From assembly GCF_030812675.1 (NCBI RefSeq), contig NZ_JAUSTE010000007.1, positions 1 through 64,000 on the forward strand: DNA of 64,000 nt. Direction: 5' to 3'. The position numbers and the translations under genes were made by a program. Shown here piece after piece: positions 25,887-33,578 of the stretch; within the stretch, counting starts at the first letter, position 1, and each line of letters opens with the position of its first letter. The notes below the pieces were generated by a model. The model made no database searches. It was not told the origin of the DNA and saw nothing but the letters and a program-made list of their open reading frames with translations. The stretch comes from Sinomonas atrocyanea (lineage in GTDB: Bacteria; Actinomycetota; Actinomycetes; Actinomycetales; Micrococcaceae).

Positions 25887-27209
25887 GTCGAGCTCGCGCC
25901 GGGTCCCCTCCGGGGTGGACAGCACGGCCACGAATGCGATGAGCAGGATCGCGACCCAGAACACTGCGACCGGCCACAGGGCGCCGCCCGCGGCGAGGAT
26001 CAGGCCCGTGATGACCATGGGCGTGAAGCCGGCACCGAGCATCGAGGCGCTGTGGTAGGCCAGCGAGGCGCCCGTGTAGCGGTGCCGGGTGGGGAACTGC
26101 TCGGCGACGTACGCGGCGATGGGGCCGTAGAGGACGCCCTGGACGAGGCCGTTGCCGATCACGATGGCGAGGGCGAAGCCCCAGAGGGTGCCGTTGGTCA
26201 TCAGCAGCACCGTCGGGTAGGCCGCGACGATGCCGAGCAGCGCGCCGAAGGCGAGCACGCGGCGTCGTCCGATGCGGTCGGAGAGGCGCGCCGAGACGAA
26301 GCACATCACGAGGGTCAGCACCGCCGCGGCGGCCTTGATGTTGAGCACGCCGTTCTTGTCGGCGCCCGACTCGACCGCCACGGAGACGCCCCACACCGTG
26401 GTCATGGCCTGGCAGACGTAGAAGGCGGTGGTAGCGGCGAGGCCGAGCAGGACGGCGCGCTTGGAGTGGCGGAGCACCTCCACGATCGGCACCCGGCGCT
26501 TCTCGCTGGCGGCCTCGAGACGCTGGAAGGCGGGAGTCTCCGAGACCTTGAGGCGGATCACGAGGCCCACGCCGATCAGGACGGCGGAGAGCAGGAACGG
26601 CACCCGCCAGCCCCAGACGAGGAACTGGCTGCCGGAGAGGGCGGCGAAGAGGGAGAGGCCCAGCGTGCCCAGGATCGCGCCGGCCGGGCCCCCCGCGTTG
26701 GCGAAGGAGGCGGCGAAGCCGCGGTGCTTCTGCGGCGCGTGCTCGATCGCCATCAGCGCGGCGCCGCCCCATTCGCCGCCCACCGCGACGCCCTGGATGA
26801 GGCGCAGCACCACGAGCGTGATGGGGGCGGCCATGCCGACCTGGGCGGTCGGGGGCAGCAGGCCGATGGCCACCGTGCCCGCGCCCATGACCACCATCGA
26901 GAGCACGAGCACCTTCTTGCGGCCCACGAGGTCACCGAAGTGGCCGAAGACCAGGCCGCCGAGCGGGCGCGCCACGTAGCCGACCGCGAGCGTCACGAAG
27001 GAGGCGAACAGCGCGAAGCCGGGGCCGAGGTTCGCGAAGAACACCTTGTCGAACACGAGCGAGGCGGCGGTCGCGTAGAGCATGAAGTCGTAGTACTCGA
27101 TGGCACTGCCGATGAAGGACGAGGCCAGGATGCGGCGCATGTCCTTGGTGTTGAGCGTCCCGACGGGCGCGGCGGTCTGGGAGGCCATCGTGGTGCTTTC
27201 AGTGGTCAC
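25884..27209 (-). CDS. MHS-family (metabolite:H+ symporter) MFS transporter
   Basis: A 441-residue, 12-helix MFS protein. The GTG at 27209 was chosen because AGGATT lies 8 bp upstream; ATG 27188 is an alternative. Family marks are SFIGSAIEYYDFMLYATAA, GHFGDLVGRKKVLVLSM, RLIQGVAVGGEWGGAALM and RLSDRIGRRRVL. The MHS group imports organic acids such as shikimate, alpha-ketoglutarate or benzoates. It lies 38 bp downstream of the MBL-hydrolase gene on the same strand, and both are divergent from a LysR gene, suggesting uptake and cleavage of one compound. Its stop codon lies in a repeat element. Confidence 0.88.
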   Translation of the reverse strand: MTTESTTMASQTAAPVGTLNTKDMRRILASSFIGSAIEYYDFMLYATAASLVFDKVFFANLGPGFALFASFVTLAVGYVARPLGGLVFGHFGDLVGRKKVLVLSMVVMGAGTVAIGLLPPTAQVGMAAPITLVVLRLIQGVAVGGEWGGAALMAIEHAPQKHRGFAASFANAGGPAGAILGTLGLSLFAALSGSQFLVWGWRVPFLLSAVLIGVGLVIRLKVSETPAFQRLEAASEKRRVPIVEVLRHSKRAVLLGLAATTAFYVCQAMTTVWGVSVAVESGADKNGVLNIKAAAAVLTLVMCFVSARLSDRIGRRRVLAFGALLGIVAAYPTVLLMTNGTLWGFALAIVIGNGLVQGVLYGPIAAYVAEQFPTRHRYTGASLAYHSASMLGAGFTPMVITGLILAAGGALWPVAVFWVAILLIAFVAVLSTPEGTRRELD

Positions 27210-27247
27210 AGGGGAATCCTCATTCCAATGATGGGCTGCGGGCGGCG

Positions 27248-28273
27248 TCAGCGCTGACGGCCGAAGGGGACGACGTCGAGGTCCTTCGGGAGCACGAAGC
27301 GGCCGGAGAAGTGCTCGGCTGCCTCGGTCCACACGCTCTCGGGCGCGTGGCCGGGGACGAGGTGGTGCAGGGCGAGGGCCGCGGCGCCGGCGCCCTCGGC
27401 GGCCTTGGCCGCCTCGCGCACGCTCGTGTGGGACTTGTAGTGGTGGTCCCTGGCGGCGCGGGAGGCCTCGTCGGTCCGGTCCCCGTAGAGGGACTCGACC
27501 CAGTCGAAGTCGATGGCCTCGTGCAGGAGCAGGTCCGTGCCCTGCGCGAGGGTGATGAGGTTGGGGGTGAAGCACGTGTCCCCGGAGATCGTCACGGAGC
27601 CCTCGGCGGTGTCGAAGCGGAACGCGAACGCCGGTGCGATCGGCGGGTGCTCGACGAGGATCGCGGTGACGGCCACGAGCTCGTCGCGGTAGACCTCGAA
27701 CGGGGCCATCTCGGGGGTCGCGTTGGTGTTCGGGTGGTAGCCGATGCCGTCCGGGATCTCGATGTCCTCGGCGCGGAACACCTCGAGCGGGCTGGGCTTG
27801 AGCGAGTCGAGGATGCGGTCGTTCAGGTCCGTCGCGTGCGCGGCCATGAGCGCCTCGAACATCTCCCGCGTCCCGGGGGTCGGGTTGTGCGGGGCGAGCG
27901 GGGCCGGAGGCACGACGGCGCGCGGGGACACCGGGGGCAGCTCGCCGCGGTTGCCGGGGCCGATGATGCGCACGGGGTCCGTCCCAGCGCGGTGCTGGAG
28001 GGCGTAGAGGCCGAAGATGCCGATCCCGGCGAGGTCGTAGACGTGGTCGGAGTGCAGATGGGTGATGAACAGGGCCCGCATCCCGGCGAGGTCGAGCCCG
28101 GACTGCGCGAGCCGGCGGCCGGCGCCCTGGCCGGCGTCGACGAGGTAGAACGCGTCCCCGACCACCACGGCGGTGGCGATGCCGGTGCGCTCGCCGGAGT
28201 CGGCGGCCGCCCACCAGCGCGGGCCGCCCGCGGTGCCGAGGGTGATGATGCGGGGGGCGAGGCTCGGGGCCAT
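27248..28273 (-). CDS. MBL-fold metallo-hydrolase
   Basis: A 341-residue protein with the metallo-beta-lactamase motif THLHSDH at residues 71-77, further ligands in GDTCFTPN and a C-terminal ALHHLVPGH segment, an arrangement close to tRNase Z/arylsulfatase-like hydrolases. The ATG at 28273 follows AGGAG. It leads a two-gene unit with the MHS transporter and is divergent from a LysR regulator, so an ester- or lactone-type growth substrate is likely. The actual reaction is not predictable. Confidence 0.85.
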   Translation of the reverse strand: MAPSLAPRIITLGTAGGPRWWAAADSGERTGIATAVVVGDAFYLVDAGQGAGRRLAQSGLDLAGMRALFITHLHSDHVYDLAGIGIFGLYALQHRAGTDPVRIIGPGNRGELPPVSPRAVVPPAPLAPHNPTPGTREMFEALMAAHATDLNDRILDSLKPSPLEVFRAEDIEIPDGIGYHPNTNATPEMAPFEVYRDELVAVTAILVEHPPIAPAFAFRFDTAEGSVTISGDTCFTPNLITLAQGTDLLLHEAIDFDWVESLYGDRTDEASRAARDHHYKSHTSVREAAKAAEGAGAAALALHHLVPGHAPESVWTEAAEHFSGRFVLPKDLDVVPFGRQR

Positions 28274-28378
28274 GGACGGAACTCCTGTGGGCTGGACGAC
28301 TGGGTCTGGAATCCAGTGTGGCCAGCGCCACAGCTTTTGTATAATCAATCAATCCGCACAGAACGATCAGGATTGCTT
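28274..28378. promoter_or_regulatory. Divergent promoter region of the LysR gene
   Basis: Within this 105-bp gap a perfect TATAAT (28340-28345) is followed by ATCAATCAATC, an AT-rich island in very GC-rich DNA. The position suits a LysR-controlled divergent promoter. No convincing -35 hexamer was found. A CAGGA site lies a few bases before the LysR ATG. Confidence 0.5.
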
Positions 28379-29311
28379 ATGTCCTCCGAATTCACCCTCC
28401 GTCAGCTCGAGTACTTCGTGGCGGTGCTCGACGCCGGCTCCGTCACCGAGGCGGCCCGGCGCAGCAGCATCTCCCAGGCCGCGGCCTCGATGGCGATCGG
28501 CCAGCTCGAGCGCGCCCTCGGCGTGGACCTGTTCGTGCGGGCCCGGTCCAAGCGGCTCGTGCCCACGGAGGCGGGGACCGCGCTCGGCCTGCGCGCGCGC
28601 CGGGTGCTCGACGAGGCCTCCGAGATCCCCGCGACCGTGCGGGCCGGGTGGGAGGAACTGCGGGGCCGGGTACGGCTCGGGTGCATGATCGCGATCAGTC
28701 CGCGCCTCGTGCCGAGGCTCCTGGCCGAGACCGCACGCCGGTGGCCGGAGATCGAGGTGGAGTTCGTCGAGGGCGCCGCAGAGGAGCTCCAGCGCGCGGT
28801 CGCCGAGGGCGAGCTCGACGCCGCGGTCGTCTACTCGCTGCAGGCGGTGCCCGGCGTGGACTTCGTGACCCTCGCCGAGTCGCGCCCGCACTTCCAGCTG
28901 GCCGAGGGCCACCCGCTCGCGGGGCGTGCGTCGCTGCGGTTCGCCGACCTCGCCGAGTACGACGCGGTCCTCTTCGATGTCCCCCCGAGCGCTGAGCGGG
29001 TCCTGGCCATGTTCGAGTCCGCGGGGGTGGCACCGCGGGTGCGGTGGCGCAGCGTCGTCTCGGAGACGATCCGCGCGATCGTCGCGAGCGGACTCGGCTA
29101 CTCGGTGACCAACGTCTGGGAGGGAGTCGAGGAGCTGTTCCGCGCCAGCGGCGTGGTGCTCGTGCCCGTGGCGGACCCGACGCCGCACAACGCGGTGGTC
29201 GCCGCCGTCCCGCCCGGGCTGCGCCGGCCCCGCAGGGTCGACGCCGTCCTCGGCGCTGCCCGCACGGTCGCATCCCCGGGGCGGCCCTCGGGCGATCGCG
29301 TAGGGACATGA
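28379..29311 (+). CDS. LysR-family transcriptional regulator
   Basis: A 310-residue regulator. The N-terminal winged helix is typical (FTLRQLEYFVAVLDAGSVTEAA, then ISQAAASMAIGQLERALGVDLFVR). The effector domain spans about residues 90-295. It diverges from the MBL-hydrolase/MHS pair and probably activates it. Its stop TGA (29309-29311) lies inside the first unit of a family A repeat, and the last residues (PSGDRVGT) run up to it. The repeat may therefore have replaced the original 3' end. Confidence 0.87.
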   Translation: MSSEFTLRQLEYFVAVLDAGSVTEAARRSSISQAAASMAIGQLERALGVDLFVRARSKRLVPTEAGTALGLRARRVLDEASEIPATVRAGWEELRGRVRLGCMIAISPRLVPRLLAETARRWPEIEVEFVEGAAEELQRAVAEGELDAAVVYSLQAVPGVDFVTLAESRPHFQLAEGHPLAGRASLRFADLAEYDAVLFDVPPSAERVLAMFESAGVAPRVRWRSVVSETIRAIVASGLGYSVTNVWEGVEELFRASGVVLVPVADPTPHNAVVAAVPPGLRRPRRVDAVLGAARTVASPGRPSGDRVGT

Positions 29312-29385
29312 CCGCTCAGGCTAGGGACATGACCCCTCAACCCGTGCAGGCGTTGAGGGGTCATGTCCCTGTGGTGAGCGGTCAC
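29302..29385. repeat. 21-bp-period head-to-head repeat element (family A, copy 2)
   Basis: Direct units AGGGACATGACCGCTCA (29302-29318) and AGGGACATGACCCCTCA (29323-29339) face inverted units at 29354-29370 and 29375-29385. The 21-bp spacing matches the copy at 25.8 kb. It lies between convergent genes and provides the LysR stop codon. Confidence 0.85.
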
Positions 29386-29393
29386 GCGAGCCG

Positions 29394-30512
29394 CTAGCCG
29401 ATGCCGACCCCGAAGAGGAACCCGAGGACGTACGTCACCGCGGCGGCGCCGAAGCCGATCGCGAGCTGGCGGAGGGCGCGGGTGAGCGGGGAGGCACCGG
29501 CGAGCAGGCCCACCACGGCGCCCGTGCCCAGGAGCGCGAGGCCCACGAGGGCGCCCGCCACCACGAGGGCCGGGATCCCCACCATGCCGAACAGGAACGG
29601 CAGGATCGGCACGACGGCGCCGGAGGCGAAGAAGCAGAAGCTCGCGCCCGCCGCGCCCCAGGCGGAGCCGATGGCCTCGTGCTCGTCCTCGGCGGTCTCT
29701 GCCTCGGGATGCAGGGACAGGCTCGGATCGCAGTCGCACGCGTAGTAGCCGAGGCGCTCGGCGGCGCGGTGCTCGGCAGCCTCCTGGCTCATGCCGCGCG
29801 CCTTGTAGACGAGGACGAGCTCGTTGGCGGTCAGATCGAGGTCCGGCGCGGCCGCGAGCGTGACCTGGGTGGGCCTCGACGCGGAGAGGAGCTCGCGCTG
29901 GGATCGCACGGAGATGAACTCGCCGGCGCCCATCGACAGCGCGCCCGCGAGCAGGCCGGCCACGCCGGAGAGCAGCACCACGTGGCTCGCGACCCCGGAC
30001 GCGGCCATGCCCGCCACGAGGGAGAGGTTGCTGACGAGGCCGTCGTTGGCGCCGAACACCGCGGCGCGGAACATGCCGGACAGGCGCGTGCGGCCGCGGA
30101 CCGCGAGGCCGCGGACCACCTCTTCGTGGATGCGCTCGTCCGCCGCCATGGCGGGCGTCGCCGAGGGGTCGGTGGCGTAGGGGGAGCGGCCCTCGGCGCG
30201 CTGGGCCATCGCGAGGACGAACACGCTGCCGAAGTGCCGGGCGAGGAAGCCCAGGAACTGGCTGCGGAGCGAGGCCGGACGCGGCCTGCCCACCTTGTCG
30301 CCGAGCAGGGCCAGCCAGTGCGCCTCGTGCCGGCGCTCGGCCTCGGCCAGGCCGAGGAGGATGTCGCGCTCCTCGCCCATGCGCCGGCTGGCGAGCGAGC
30401 GGTAGATCGCCGCCTCGGCCTTCTCGTCGGCCAGGTACTGGCGCCAGCGGCGGACATCGGCCGGGGTGGGCTCCGGGCGGTGGCCGGGCTCCTGGGGGGT
30501 GGTGGTGTGCAT
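29394..30512 (-). CDS. Ferritin-like/VIT1-CCC1 fusion (MbfA-like metal exporter)
   Basis: A 372-residue fusion. Residues 20-165 form a rubrerythrin/ferritin-like four-helix domain with metal-ligand patterns E30-x2-E33 and E59-x2-H62. Residues 165-372 form the VIT1/CCC1 membrane domain (VFGANDGLVSNLSLVAGM, GLLAGALSMGAGEFISVRSQ) with five predicted helices. The architecture matches MbfA-type membrane-bound ferritins that export iron or manganese under stress. The ATG at 30512 follows GCAGGAG. It converges on LysR and diverges from an XRE gene. Confidence 0.85.
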   Translation of the reverse strand: MHTTTPQEPGHRPEPTPADVRRWRQYLADEKAEAAIYRSLASRRMGEERDILLGLAEAERRHEAHWLALLGDKVGRPRPASLRSQFLGFLARHFGSVFVLAMAQRAEGRSPYATDPSATPAMAADERIHEEVVRGLAVRGRTRLSGMFRAAVFGANDGLVSNLSLVAGMAASGVASHVVLLSGVAGLLAGALSMGAGEFISVRSQRELLSASRPTQVTLAAAPDLDLTANELVLVYKARGMSQEAAEHRAAERLGYYACDCDPSLSLHPEAETAEDEHEAIGSAWGAAGASFCFFASGAVVPILPFLFGMVGIPALVVAGALVGLALLGTGAVVGLLAGASPLTRALRQLAIGFGAAAVTYVLGFLFGVGIG

Positions 30513-30718
30513 GGGTACTCCTGCGTGGACGGATGCTCGTGGCCCCGTTGCCCCCGCCACTGTAGACCCTTCGGGCCCGGATTTTCGGCCGGTGGCCCGG
30601 CATCCGGGAGTTCGGCGCACCGCAATCTGGTGGCGAGAACGACGCCGGGCGGTGCCGTCGTGCGCGAGGGGCGGCGGCGCCGTCGTGCGCGTCACCCCGC
30701 GGCGGAGGTGCCCAGCGG

Positions 30719-30740
30719 GCAACAGAAGTTGCTCTATGCT
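30719..30740 (+). promoter_or_regulatory. Putative operator and -10 box upstream of the XRE-cupin gene
   Basis: GCAAC-AGAA-GTTGC (30719-30732) is a perfect 5-bp inverted repeat directly followed by a -10-like TATGCT (30735-30740). The site lies 62 bp before the XRE-cupin start and could be its autoregulatory site. The rest of the 30513-30801 gap has two direct copies of GCCGTCGTGCGCG (30654-30666 and 30679-30691). Confidence 0.45.
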
Positions 30741-30801
30741 GGGGTACCGGAATGCAGCCCCGCCACCGCCGCGGGGGCCTGCCGCGCAGGAGAGAGAGCC
30801 G

Positions 30802-31377
30802 ATGAAAGCACTGCCCGTCGAGCCGAGCAACGCCCCCGTGGCCATAGGCTCCCGCATCCGCGCGGCCCGGCAGTCCCAGCGCATGACCATCGAGCAGGTG
30901 GCCGACGCGACCGGCCTGACCAAGGGCTTCCTCTCGCGCGTAGAACGGGACCTGACCTCGCCGTCGGTCGCGTCGCTCGTGACGCTGTGCCAAGTCCTCT
31001 CGCTCTCGATCGGCGACCTCTTCGCCCAGCCGGAGACCCACCTGACGCGGGCCGCCGAGGCTCCGCGGATCTCGCTCGGCGGGGAAGGCATCGTCGAGAG
31101 GCTGCTCACGGCCCGCTCCGAGCGGCGCGTGCAGGTTCTCCAGGCGGACATCGAGCCCCGCGGCGCCGGCGAGTCGGAGCTGTATGCCGTGGACTGCGAC
31201 GTGGACGTGCTCCACGTGGTGCGCGGCCGGATCGACCTGATCATGGCCAACGAGCGCTACTCCCTGGCCGCCGGGGACACCCTGACCTTCCCCGGGCGCG
31301 AGCCGCACACCTGGGTCAACCCCTCCGACGAGCCGGCGCGGCTCCTCTGGGTCCTCGTGCCCGCCGCCTCCCGCTGA
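30802..31377 (+). CDS. XRE-family regulator with C-terminal cupin
   Basis: A 191-residue regulator. Residues 15-72 form an XRE helix-turn-helix (IGSRIRAARQSQRMTIEQVA, LTKGFLSRVERDLTSPSVASL). Residues 105-188 form a cupin sensor (VDVLHVVRGRIDLIMANERYSL, GDTLTFPGREPHTWVNP). Proteins of this build often regulate polyamine, amino-acid or amine catabolism (PuuR-like). The agmatinase-family gene lies 4 kb away with a GC-poor promoter, so a regulatory link is possible but not shown. ATG 30802 follows GGAGAGAGAG. Confidence 0.85.
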   Translation: MKALPVEPSNAPVAIGSRIRAARQSQRMTIEQVADATGLTKGFLSRVERDLTSPSVASLVTLCQVLSLSIGDLFAQPETHLTRAAEAPRISLGGEGIVERLLTARSERRVQVLQADIEPRGAGESELYAVDCDVDVLHVVRGRIDLIMANERYSLAAGDTLTFPGREPHTWVNPSDEPARLLWVLVPAASR

Positions 31378-31426
31378 CCCGGGCCTGCCCGCCCCGTCAG
31401 GCCAGAATCTGGCCCGACCCCCTCCT

Positions 31427-31692
31427 TTTCGGGTACGCATCTCGTCGCGTTTCTCCCGTTTTGGGTACACGCTGCCGGTCGCAGCAGCGCCCCACGCCAG
31501 CAAGCGGACGACGCCCTCCGGTCGCCAGGCGCCGCCGGCGGGGCCAGCGCCGTGCGCGGCACCAGGACCCCGGGAGAGCCCTGTACCCGAAAGGGCCAGA
31601 AGGCGGCGAGCTGCGTACCCGAAACGGCCAGAGGGCGACGAGATGCGTACCCGAAACGGCCAGAGGGCGACGAGATGCGTACCCGAAATGGC
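31427..31692. repeat. 32-bp-unit repeat element (family C, copy 1)
   Basis: Three tandem 32-bp units starting GTACCCGAAACGGCCAGAGG lie at 31583-31614, 31615-31646 and 31647-31678, with a partial fourth to 31692. An inverted 32-bp unit (starting GCATCTCGTCGCG) lies at 31437-31468, preceded by a partial one from 31427. About 115 bp of non-repeated sequence separates the arms. The 581-bp gap 31378-31958 that holds the element shows no convincing gene. Its AT-richer end (31800-31840) may carry the promoter of the following lipoprotein. Confidence 0.85.
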
Positions 31693-31958
31693 AGACAAGC
31701 GGCGGGAGGGGGGAGAGGCGGAGGGGCGGGCGGCATGGCGGCGCGCTGGCGGCCGCGGGTCACAGTTTCCTCACGGCGGCCGCCCGGAAGTGTCGCCGGG
31801 TCACGGGAATATTTCAAATGAATGGATTTATCGACAAGGCCCTGTTGCCCGGACCCCGGCGGTGCCACGGTGGGCTGTGCGGGCGCACTCCCGCACCCGT
31901 CATCCGCACCCCTGATCCATACCGTCCGCCGCACCCACCGCCCCCGAGGTACACCGCC

Positions 31959-32693
31959 ATGCCCGCCACCGTCCGCCCGCGCCGGCTTGCCGCGCGCAGC
32001 TCCGCTGCCCTCTCGGCCGCCGCCCTCTCCCTCGCCCTGTCCGGCTGCGCCAGCATGGCAACGACGGCCCCGCCGGCCCCGTCCCAGACGGGCGCGGCGC
32101 CGAGCGCCGCCGCCTCCCCGAGCCGGCTGCCGCCGTCGGCCGGCATCAGCAACAGCACCAGCACCGCGGCACGCCCGGCGGCGCTGGCGACCTACACGCT
32201 CCCCGGCGGGGCGGTGTCCTTCGACTACCCCCGCGGCTGGACGGTCGAGCTGTTCCATGCCGCCTCCGCATCCGTGCCCACGGCGACGGCGACCCTCGAG
32301 GACGCGGGCGGCCGGAAGATGGCCACCGTGTCCATCGCCGCGATCGGCGACGTCGTGGGCCACGCCGGCCCGCGCATGGTCTTCGAGTCGGTTGCCGTCC
32401 CCGGGCTCGCCGGGCTGCCGGGGGCCCCGGGGCACGCCTCGTTCTACCGCGTCGGGGCCGACCGGGACGCCCAGTTCGCGCTCGAGCTCACTGCAGGGGC
32501 GGTCATCCCCGGCGAGAACGCGCCCGGGAGCGCACCGGTGGGCCTGATCCGGACCCGGGACGGCATCCTGGCGGCAGCGGCCGTGTGGGACTCTCCGGTG
32601 CCCTTCGCCTCCGACGAGGCTGCCCGCGCCTGGTATTCCTCGGCCGTGGGCCGCGCGGTGCGGGATGTGCTGCTGAGCATCCGGGCGACGTGA
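31959..32693 (+). CDS. Lipoprotein with SFDYP-type domain
   Basis: A 244-residue protein with a signal peptide ending in the lipobox LSGC, an Ala/Pro/Ser linker to about residue 70, and a globular domain that opens with AVSFDYPRGWTVELF. The same opening (LSFRYPSDWSVAAEV) is found in the next gene; the two share length, lipobox, linker and a C-terminal VLxSxxx helix, so they are tandem paralogues. No enzyme motif is visible. A binding or envelope role is likely but unproven. Confidence 0.75.
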   Translation: MPATVRPRRLAARSSAALSAAALSLALSGCASMATTAPPAPSQTGAAPSAAASPSRLPPSAGISNSTSTAARPAALATYTLPGGAVSFDYPRGWTVELFHAASASVPTATATLEDAGGRKMATVSIAAIGDVVGHAGPRMVFESVAVPGLAGLPGAPGHASFYRVGADRDAQFALELTAGAVIPGENAPGSAPVGLIRTRDGILAAAAVWDSPVPFASDEAARAWYSSAVGRAVRDVLLSIRAT

Positions 32694-32808
32694 GGCCGTG
32701 TGTGTATCGCTTCGGCAACGGCGTCTCCGGCCTCTGGCCAAACGGTGGCGCGGATGGAACAGTGGGCCTCGAGCGCTCGGCATCCATCGCGCTCAGGGGG
32801 ATGACTCG

Positions 32809-33549
32809 ATGCACTCCGCACCTCTTCGGGGGCGCCGGTGGCCTGCCGCGGCCCACACCGTCGTGGCGCTGCTCGCCGCCGGCGTCCTCGTCGGGTGCTC
32901 CGCCGGGCCGCCCCTCGCCGCGCCGCGGACGACGGCGGCCGGCCCCGCGCCGTCGTCGGCGTCACCGAGCGGGGCGTCGCCAAGCAGGGCGACCTCGGAG
33001 GCGGCGCCGGCGATCCACCGCTTCACCTCCCACCCGCTCTCCTTCCGGTACCCCTCCGACTGGTCCGTGGCGGCCGAGGTCCGCCCGATCGGCCCGGGGG
33101 GCGAGGTGCGGGAGACGGCGACCGTGCTCGACGGCGGCGGCCGCCGACTCCTCGACGTCTTCGTCAACTGGGCCCCCCAGGATGTGGGCACGGAGGTCAC
33201 GCGCGCCGTCCTCGACGCCGAGCCCGTGCCCGGACTCGGCTCGGCGGCCGTGCACCCCGGCTACTACGCCTTCTACGCGGAGACCGAGGCGGGGGCCCTG
33301 GACCGGGCAGGGCGCCCCGCCGTCACCTACTCGATGACTCTCTCCCCGGGGCGGCCACTGGACGGCCCGGGCCAGCGGCACGGCGGCCCTTTCGACAGCA
33401 CCGTCCAGATCGCCGCGGGGTACTCGGTCGGCGCCGATGCGAGCGCAGACCTCATGACCTTCGGCGACGCGGCCGAGGCGCTCGGCTGGCTCGGCTCGGA
33501 GGACGGGCAGCGGCTGAAGGCCGTCCTGATGAGCCTGACCGTGTACTAG
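32809..33549 (+). CDS. Lipoprotein, paralogue of the preceding gene
   Basis: A 246-residue lipoprotein (lipobox LVGC) with a Pro/Ser/Ala linker followed by LSFRYPSDWSVAAEVRPIG, matching the domain opening of the upstream gene. Later segments (PVPGLGSAAVHPGYYAFYAETEA, DAAEALGWLGSEDGQRL) also align with the paralogue (VPGLAGLPGAPGHASFYRVG, DEAARAWYSSAVGRAV). The ATG at 32809 is 115 bp after the previous stop. It converges on the PAP2 gene. Function unknown. Confidence 0.75.
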   Translation: MHSAPLRGRRWPAAAHTVVALLAAGVLVGCSAGPPLAAPRTTAAGPAPSSASPSGASPSRATSEAAPAIHRFTSHPLSFRYPSDWSVAAEVRPIGPGGEVRETATVLDGGGRRLLDVFVNWAPQDVGTEVTRAVLDAEPVPGLGSAAVHPGYYAFYAETEAGALDRAGRPAVTYSMTLSPGRPLDGPGQRHGGPFDSTVQIAAGYSVGADASADLMTFGDAAEALGWLGSEDGQRLKAVLMSLTVY

Positions 33550-33578
33550 CGCGGTGTGCTGGCGCTGTGTTCTGGCGC

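Noticed and set aside
25783-29385. A small composite transposon bounded by the two family A repeats
   Set aside because: The repeats flank ordinary MHS, hydrolase and LysR genes; there is no transposase, and each element is itself symmetrical rather than a terminal inverted repeat.
31583-31692. The tandem 32-bp units as a CRISPR array
   Set aside because: The units are contiguous with no spacers, one copy is inverted, and no cas gene is nearby.
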